In this document: piece by piece, positions 27,609-33,008 of the stretch
Position numbering within the stretch: position 1 is the stretch's first letter
Layout: every line of letters starts with the position of its first letter
From: Candidatus Aenigmatarchaeota archaeon
GTDB taxonomy: Archaea; Aenigmatarchaeota; Aenigmatarchaeia; GW2011-AR5; JAGGXF01
DNA length: 33,008 nucleotides
Reading direction: 5' to 3'
NCBI GenBank assembly: GCA_021163205.1
Contig: JAGGXF010000018.1
Coordinates: forward strand, 1-33,008
Position numbers and translations under genes: made by a program
Notes under the pieces: generated by a model
Database searches by the model: none
What the model was told of the DNA's origin: nothing
What the model saw: the letters and a program-made list of their open reading frames with translations, nothing else

Positions 27609-27738
27609 TATTGGACATTCAGAACGATATACGGCTTTTTTATCTTCGGTGCGTGTGTTTAAAGACAAACCTCGAAGCAGTTGATTTAAGAGATTAATCT
27701 GAAAAATCGTTTTTAACTTCTTTGGCATTTGCTCGAAA

Positions 27739-27910
27739 TGCCGGAGACGGGTTTCGAACCCGCGACCTCTACGTTTCTGCGCCTTGATTCTTTCATTGCT
27801 GCGAAAACAGCTCAAAGCTCATAAAACTTATGAGCGTAGCGCTCTACCATTTCTCCAGTTTTTCAGCACCCTCGACCATTTGGCAGAAAAACTGACTGAG
27901 CTACTCCGGC
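27739..27910 (-). tRNA. tRNA-Met(CAT), elongator-type, with two apparent introns (D-loop about 27851-27895; anticodon loop about 27775-27828)
   Basis: Minus strand: GCCGGAG TA GCTC AG[intron]TGGTA GAGC G CTACG CTCATA[intron]A CGTAG AGGTC GCGGG TTCGAAA CCCGT CTCCGGC A. All arms pair only if both insertions are removed. Confidence 0.88.
27790..27817 (-). ncRNA. Putative intron-encoded kink-turn / half box C/D guide module in tRNA-Met
   Basis: Minus strand TTGA-[GCTG-TTTTCG-CAGC]-AAT-GA-AAG, preceded by TTATGAG complementary to the CTCATAA anticodon loop. Confidence 0.5.
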
Positions 27911-27911
27911 A

Positions 27912-28280
27912 TTAGGAAGATTTTTCATTTTTCTTTGCTTCGTAAAAAAGTTTTTTTGCGTCTTCAGCCGTTTTTGCCTCGGCATCGCCGAAAACGTGCG
28001 GGTGGCGTCTTATCATCTTTTCTTTCAGTTCATTCAGAGACTCTTCAAGCGTGAACATGCCCTGTTCTTCTGCTATTTCTGTCATGAGCAACAACCCAAA
28101 CAACACGTTTCCTATTTCTTCTCTGATGTTCTCGGTGTCGTCTTTATCTATTGCTTCAGCGAGCTCTTTTGCTTCGTCTAATAAATCTTGCTTTAAGCTT
28201 TTTATTGTTTGTTCGCGGTCCCAGGGGCATTCCTTTCTGAGCTTATGGACGAGTTCCCTGATATCAGATATGTCTGTCAT
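27912..28280 (-). CDS. mazG: MazG-family nucleotide pyrophosphohydrolase
   Basis: LRKECPWDREQTIKSLKQDLLDEAKELAEAID, REEIGNVLFGLLLMTEIAEEQG, RRHPHVFGD. Confidence 0.94.
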   Translation of the reverse strand: MTDISDIRELVHKLRKECPWDREQTIKSLKQDLLDEAKELAEAIDKDDTENIREEIGNVLFGLLLMTEIAEEQGMFTLEESLNELKEKMIRRHPHVFGDAEAKTAEDAKKLFYEAKKNEKSS

Positions 28281-28299
28281 GATATCACTTAGTTATGGA

Positions 28300-29250
28300 T
28301 TAACTCTTAATCAATCCAAGCTGTGCCAGCAACGCCTCCAATTGTATTAATTCGTTACTGCCTTCGGTTAGCCTGAATTCATATTCTCCTGTTTTGGTAA
28401 TTAGCTCCATCTTCTTTTTGTCTGGTATTTGCAGAGAGAATATCTGCTTGTGAATCTGCTTTATTATATCTTCACCTGAAAGACCCTTCTCAAAAAGCAG
28501 GTCTACCAAGATTTTTCTGGCCTCTGTGAACTTTCCTTTAAGTGCGAGATTGAGCATGTCCGAGATTTGCCTTGGTTCTGCCTTACCCGCAGTTTGCAGT
28601 ATTATTTTTGTCGTTATCTTCTTGCTGGATATAGCCGCTGTCTGTAAAATATTTATGGCCTTTCTCATATCACCTTCACTTATGTCGAATATCAGACCAA
28701 GGGATTTCTCATCTATCTTCAATTTTTCTGCTTTCTGTATCTTTTTCAGGTATTCAGTGGCTTCCTTTTTTGTAAGTCGCGAGAATCGGAAGACAGCACA
28801 CCTGCTCTGTATTGGTAGAATGATTTTTGATGAGTAGTTGGCAGCTAATATGAAGCGGCACGTGTCGGCAAAATTTTCCATGGTTCTTCTTAGAGCCTGC
28901 TGTGCATCCCTGGTCAGGGCATCTGCCTCGTCAAGATATATTATCTTAAAAGAATCTCCTATGGCTCTTGTTCTTGCAAAATCCTTAACTTTTGTTCTTA
29001 TGGTATCTATTCCTCGCTCGTCTGAGGCATTGAGTTCAAGAAAATTAGATTTAAAATTTTCTCCGAACAATTCCCTTGCGATACACAACGCTGCTGTTGT
29101 TTTCCCTGTTCCGGCTGGTCCTGCAAAAAGGCAATGCGGCAGCGAGCGCTTCTTAACAAACGACTCAAGCCTGTTAACTATCTCGTTTTGACCAGCCATT
29201 TCTTCGAGTTTTTTTGGTCTGTATTTCTCTGTCCATATCTCTTCAAACAT
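28300..29250 (-). CDS. rfcS: Replication factor C small subunit (clamp loader)
   Basis: WTEKYRPKKLEEMAGQNEIVNRL, FAGPAGTGKTTAALCIARELFG, NASDERGIDTIRTKVKDFA, DEADALTRDAQQALRRTME. Confidence 0.97.
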   Translation of the reverse strand: MFEEIWTEKYRPKKLEEMAGQNEIVNRLESFVKKRSLPHCLFAGPAGTGKTTAALCIARELFGENFKSNFLELNASDERGIDTIRTKVKDFARTRAIGDSFKIIYLDEADALTRDAQQALRRTMENFADTCRFILAANYSSKIILPIQSRCAVFRFSRLTKKEATEYLKKIQKAEKLKIDEKSLGLIFDISEGDMRKAINILQTAAISSKKITTKIILQTAGKAEPRQISDMLNLALKGKFTEARKILVDLLFEKGLSGEDIIKQIHKQIFSLQIPDKKKMELITKTGEYEFRLTEGSNELIQLEALLAQLGLIKS

Positions 29251-29335
29251 ACAATCACTTTATTAACTAACTTTAATAAATTTCACGCATAATCTCTTAA
29301 ATCTTTATAAGTGCCCGCGAGAATTAATTTATTTA

Positions 29336-31150
29336 ATGAAAAAAACTTTTACAATTTACTTGGCCATATTTTTGTTTTTCTCAGTTGTTGCTGTCGCTTT
29401 TGCATCTTCGAAAGCTGTTGAGCAGTTTGATGTAGAGTTGGTCAAAAGTGGAACGCTTTATATAAGTGGAGATGTTAAAGATGTTTATCTAGATTTGTAT
29501 ATACCGCAAAAAGGTCTGGAAAATATCGAGGTAAGTCCTAACAACTATGAAAAAATAAAAGATGAATATAATAATGCGATGATAAGAATACACTGGAATA
29601 ACCTCTCTGGCATAGAAAAATACAGAGTAAAGTTCAAGATTAAAAGTGAAGCAAAACATTACAGGGACACGGAGTTTATGGGTTATTGGTACCAGCATCT
29701 CGAGAAGGCATTAGAAGAAACGCCACTAACCAAGCAGACAGATGAGATGAGGCGGTTAGCATATGGCAACGAAACAGATATGGAAAAGCTTATCAGGTTG
29801 ACCATGTGGGCAAAAAAGAATCTGAGATACGAGAGGGACCCAAAGAAGAGACAAACAAAATCTTCTGACTGGATGTTCAAATATCGTAGGGGCGCGTGCG
29901 GAGAGTATGCGAATCTCTTGACAGCATTGCTTCGTAGCGCAGGCATACCTGTAAGATATGTTGTTGGTTATGCTTATTCTCCTGAAACAACTAACGCTAC
30001 TGCTCTAGAGTCGCATGCATGGGTGGAAGCTCTCGTTGATGGAAGGTGGATACCTGCCGACCCAACATGGTTAGAAGTGGGCTATTTAGATGCCACACAC
30101 ATTCCGTTCGCATACCTGCAAGACAGCAACTTCACGGAGAGCATTCATTGGCGCGGTTCTGGAAGCGTTCAGTGGAAGAAGAATGCCATAGAATATAGTA
30201 TTCTCTCTATAAAGGAAAGAGAGCCGAGGATTTTGGCAATGTCAATTACTCCTGTCTGTGCCGGTGAATACGGGCTGATAACACTTGACGTGGCAGAACA
30301 TTTGAAGCAGTGCTCTATGGCTGACATATCTGTGCAGTCGTGTGTGGATAATATGCATCACCCTGTTTTAGAAATACGTGATGAGAGGAGGATGTTGTGG
30401 TTGTGTCCAGACCAGACGATTTATTGGCTCTTCCGGGCGCGAAATTTGAGTAGTGATTATAAATGTGTTGTTACTGCCTTTGATCAATCTGGTGCAACAG
30501 TCGAAAAGGAAATCGTTGTAGCAGGAAACGAAGAAACAGAGCAAATAGCTCTGGATGCGCCTGACCAGGTTTTGGTTAACCAGCAGTTTATGATTAAGTC
30601 AAAGACCGGTGGATTGTTTTTTTCACCGAATCTTACTGACGCTAAGGAGGGGAGAGAGTGGCGGCTTGTACTGAAAACACCCGGTAGATACAAATTTTAT
30701 TTCTACTCGCCCGGTTTTTTTGCCGAAAAAGATATAGATGTTGTGACCAAAAAGGAAACGAGTCTTTATGTTTATACACCGGAGCATGTCATTGCTGGCC
30801 AAAACTTTTCCGTGATAGTTAATCTACGAAATCTTTTGAACAAGCGAATATTTCCAACTGTGCGGGTCATATTCCACAACCAGACGCTGGAAGATATAGC
30901 AGTCTTGCAGCCGCTTGAAGATATCAATCTGACGTTTAAATTAAGAGCAAGCAAACCAGGAAGATACAAATTTGTTGCACTTGCCGAGTCGGACTATTTG
31001 AGCAGTTACACGACCGCAATAGATGTGGAAGAGCAAAAAACAATTGTTACTGAGTTGAAAAAGACCACCAAAAGTTTACTGAAAAAAATCTTGAGCTTTT
31101 TTGAGCTTTTTGGGCAGTATCTTAAGAGTGTGCTGGAAAAATATATATGA
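29336..31150 (+). CDS. Secreted or cell-surface transglutaminase-like domain protein
   Basis: N-terminal signal peptide; RRGACGEYANLLTALLRSAGIPVRYVVGYAYSPE...ESHAWVEALVDGRWIPADPTW carries the Cys/His/Asp transglutaminase-core pattern. Confidence 0.88.
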   Translation: MKKTFTIYLAIFLFFSVVAVAFASSKAVEQFDVELVKSGTLYISGDVKDVYLDLYIPQKGLENIEVSPNNYEKIKDEYNNAMIRIHWNNLSGIEKYRVKFKIKSEAKHYRDTEFMGYWYQHLEKALEETPLTKQTDEMRRLAYGNETDMEKLIRLTMWAKKNLRYERDPKKRQTKSSDWMFKYRRGACGEYANLLTALLRSAGIPVRYVVGYAYSPETTNATALESHAWVEALVDGRWIPADPTWLEVGYLDATHIPFAYLQDSNFTESIHWRGSGSVQWKKNAIEYSILSIKEREPRILAMSITPVCAGEYGLITLDVAEHLKQCSMADISVQSCVDNMHHPVLEIRDERRMLWLCPDQTIYWLFRARNLSSDYKCVVTAFDQSGATVEKEIVVAGNEETEQIALDAPDQVLVNQQFMIKSKTGGLFFSPNLTDAKEGREWRLVLKTPGRYKFYFYSPGFFAEKDIDVVTKKETSLYVYTPEHVIAGQNFSVIVNLRNLLNKRIFPTVRVIFHNQTLEDIAVLQPLEDINLTFKLRASKPGRYKFVALAESDYLSSYTTAIDVEEQKTIVTELKKTTKSLLKKILSFFELFGQYLKSVLEKYI

Positions 31151-31171
31151 TGCATGTCGTTAAATCCATGT

Positions 31172-31295
31172 ATAGGAAATCGATGTTCGCAAACCAGGCG
31201 TCTTAGCCCGGAAGTCCTAGAAACTGCGAACGAAGTGAGTGGTGTCTAGATAGGAAGTCCTAGAAACCATCAAGGAATATAAGGTTGGTGTCTAG
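31172..31295 (+). repeat. Third tandem hairpin-repeat array (degenerate unit about 31172-31205; units about 31209-31249 and 31250-31295), directly upstream of Fap7/AK6
   Basis: ataggaagtcctagaaaccatcaaggaatataaggttggtgtctag differs from 1356-1401 at 2 positions. The middle unit, ggaagtcctagaaactgcgaacgaagtgagtggtgtctag, keeps the ends with a different centre. Confidence 0.88.
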
Positions 31296-31296
31296 T

Positions 31297-31833
31297 GTGA
31301 TAATCACAATATCCGGGACTCCTGGCACAGGCAAAACAAGCGTAGCCAGGATTCTCGCAAAGCTTATGAGCTGCGAAGTCGTCGCTATCAACAAGTTCGT
31401 GGACGAGCACAAACTTTCTGAAGGCAGAGATGAAACTGGCTCAAAAATTGTTGATGTGTCAAAGCTTAGAAGAGAAATCGAAAAACATCTGAAAAATTTT
31501 AAAGGCTGTATAATAATAGAAGGTCATCTTGCTCACTTCCTGCGCGCAGATTTCTGTGTTGTGCTGCGCTGTGATCCGTTGGTGCTGGAAAAGCGACTTA
31601 AGAAAAAGAAGTGGCGCAAGGCGAAGATAAGAGAAAATGTACAGGCAGAGATTTTGGACGTTATTTTGGCCGAGGCGCTTGCGAATAAGAAGATAAAATG
31701 TCTGTTAGAGTTAGATAATACGAGGCTCGTTCCTAAGAAATGCGCTGAAAAAATTCTACGCCTTATTAAGAAAGCAAAACCGCACAGGGAAAATGTGCAG
31801 TGGCTAAAGAAATACGAAAATATGATGATTTGA
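31297..31833 (+). CDS. Adenylate kinase-like ATPase of the Fap7/AK6 type; ORF open from 31285
   Basis: IITISGTPGTGKTSVARILAKLMSCEVVAINKFVDEHKL; short kinase with VVLRCDPLVLEKRLKKKKW and a C-terminus typical of AK6/Fap7. Confidence 0.85.
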   Translation: MIITISGTPGTGKTSVARILAKLMSCEVVAINKFVDEHKLSEGRDETGSKIVDVSKLRREIEKHLKNFKGCIIIEGHLAHFLRADFCVVLRCDPLVLEKRLKKKKWRKAKIRENVQAEILDVILAEALANKKIKCLLELDNTRLVPKKCAEKILRLIKKAKPHRENVQWLKKYENMMI

Positions 31834-31877
31834 TGTGGGAAAAAACTTTATTAGTAAGGAAAGTATAAAGATTTTTT

Positions 31878-33008
31878 ATGAAATACAAAATATTTGCGCT
31901 GTCTGTTCTTCTCATTTTGAGTTTTTCTACTATAGCATTTGCATTTAGTTTTCAGGATTTTTTTGGCTGGTTTTTTTCTTTGTTCGGGCTTAATACAGAT
32001 GTGGGCGGGGGATTGAGCCAGAATGAAAAAGGTCTCGTGAATTCACAATCCATGATTTCAAATGAAACTGAACTAGGTAATATTAAACAGTCAGGAGAAG
32101 CACAAGAATTTTATAATAATCAACAGAATGTCACGACCGATTATGAAGAAGAGATCAATTGTGATGTTATAGTAGTTGGCGGCGGTTCTGGTGGAACAGC
32201 AGCTGCAATTCAATCAGCTAGACTTGGAGCTAAAACATGTTTAATTGAAGAGACATCATGGCTAGGTGGAATGGTTAGCTCAGCAGGTATTGTTAGATTT
32301 GATGGTGCTCATAGAGAAACTGTCTCTACAGGCATTTTTGATGAATTTAAGGAAAAAATATTAGAATATTATAATAATGGGGCAGATATGCCTCTTAATT
32401 GCAAACCACTGGGATGCAAAGCAGACCCATGGTTTGAACCGCATGTCGCAAATGAAATTTTAAAAGAAATGATTAATGAATATCCTAATATTGATGTTAT
32501 ATATAATTCATATTTAATTGATGTTAAAAAGAAAAATGAAAAAACAATAAAAAGTGTGATAATTGAAACACCGAATGGAACTAATGAATATACTGGAAAT
32601 GTTTTTATTGATGCTACACATGAGGGAGATTTATTAGCATTAGCTGGTGCTGATTTCAGAATAGGTAGAGAAGGAAAAGATGAGTTTAATGAACCTCATG
32701 CAGGAGTATTCTATTGTAATAAGAAGAAAAGTGATGATTTAACTGGTTGTGACCCAAAAAACATAGGAGAATTAATTGGTGCTGGAGCTGGTGATGACCG
32801 TTTGCAAGCTTATACAATTCTTATGACTTTAAAGAAATATCCTAAAAATGAAGCACCTGAGATTTCAAATCCATATGGATCAGATGACAATCCTGAATAT
32901 AAAAAATTAGTTGATAGATTTACTTGGAAAAGAGGCGTGGCTAATTCAACACATAATCTTAAATCATTAGAAAATATGAATTTGTGGTATTTAGATAGAA
33001 ATAAATCC
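31878..33008 (+). CDS. Exported FAD-dependent oxidoreductase (FAD_oxidored-like), truncated at the window end
   Basis: Manual translation: MKYKIFALSVLLILSFSTIAFAF... signal peptide, then CDVIVVGGGSGGTAAAIQSARLGAKTCLIEETSWLGGMVSSAGI (GxGxxG Rossmann), VFIDATHEGDLLALAGA. No stop before 33008. Confidence 0.85.
   Translation, partial: MKYKIFALSVLLILSFSTIAFAFSFQDFFGWFFSLFGLNTDVGGGLSQNEKGLVNSQSMISNETELGNIKQSGEAQEFYNNQQNVTTDYEEEINCDVIVVGGGSGGTAAAIQSARLGAKTCLIEETSWLGGMVSSAGIVRFDGAHRETVSTGIFDEFKEKILEYYNNGADMPLNCKPLGCKADPWFEPHVANEILKEMINEYPNIDVIYNSYLIDVKKKNEKTIKSVIIETPNGTNEYTGNVFIDATHEGDLLALAGADFRIGREGKDEFNEPHAGVFYCNKKKSDDLTGCDPKNIGELIGAGAGDDRLQAYTILMTLKKYPKNEAPEISNPYGSDDNPEYKKLVDRFTWKRGVANSTHNLKSLENMNLWYLDRNKS

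Noticed and set aside
27509-27697. 62-aa ORF as a real gene
   Set aside because: Its N-terminal half is the duplicated, frameshifted tail of the pilus ATPase gene; the remainder has no recognisable features.
27851-27895. Box C/D guide in the tRNA-Met D-loop intron (CTGA present)
   Set aside because: No credible C box partner or k-turn hairpin and no obvious tRNA target in the N+5 register; best read as a plain relaxed-BHB intron.

Overview
Archaeal chromosomal window, possibly from a small-genome or DPANN-like lineage; the lineage is inferred, not tested. Positions 1-10862 hold a long ribosomal-protein operon: uL2, uS19, [uL22-uS3-uL29 absent], Rpp29, uS17, uL14, uL24, eS4, uL5, uS14, uS8, uL6, eL32, a small zinc-ribbon ORF, eL19, uL18, uS5, uL30, uL15 and SecY. 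Next come an alanine-aminotransferase-like gene, a five-gene pseudopilin-like operon, a NUDIX hydrolase, an HTH/coiled-coil protein, a type IV pilus ATPase, two TadC-like membrane proteins and a class III pilin. Downstream are an intron-containing tRNA-Trp(CCA) and an amidoligase-type cluster (FGase-like, GCS2, RimK-associated protease, RimK ATP-grasp). On the minus strand are tRNA-Met(CAT), apparently with two introns, MazG and the RFC small subunit. The right end has a secreted transglutaminase-like protein, a Fap7/AK6-type kinase and a truncated FAD oxidoreductase. The strongest unusual signals are: (1) the anticodon-loop introns of tRNA-Trp and tRNA-Met each pair a sequence complementary to their own anticodon loop with a kink-turn-like UUGA/hairpin/(R)UGA module, placing C34 at the box C/D N+5 position; (2) a ~46-nt tandem hairpin repeat sits directly against the start codons of uL2, Rpp29 and Fap7, includes their Shine-Dalgarno, and occupies the place of the missing uL22-uS3-uL29; (3) a ~100-bp near-identical copy of the pilus ATPase gene's 3' end lies 7.3 kb downstream. 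Everything here was read by eye; no search or folding program was run.
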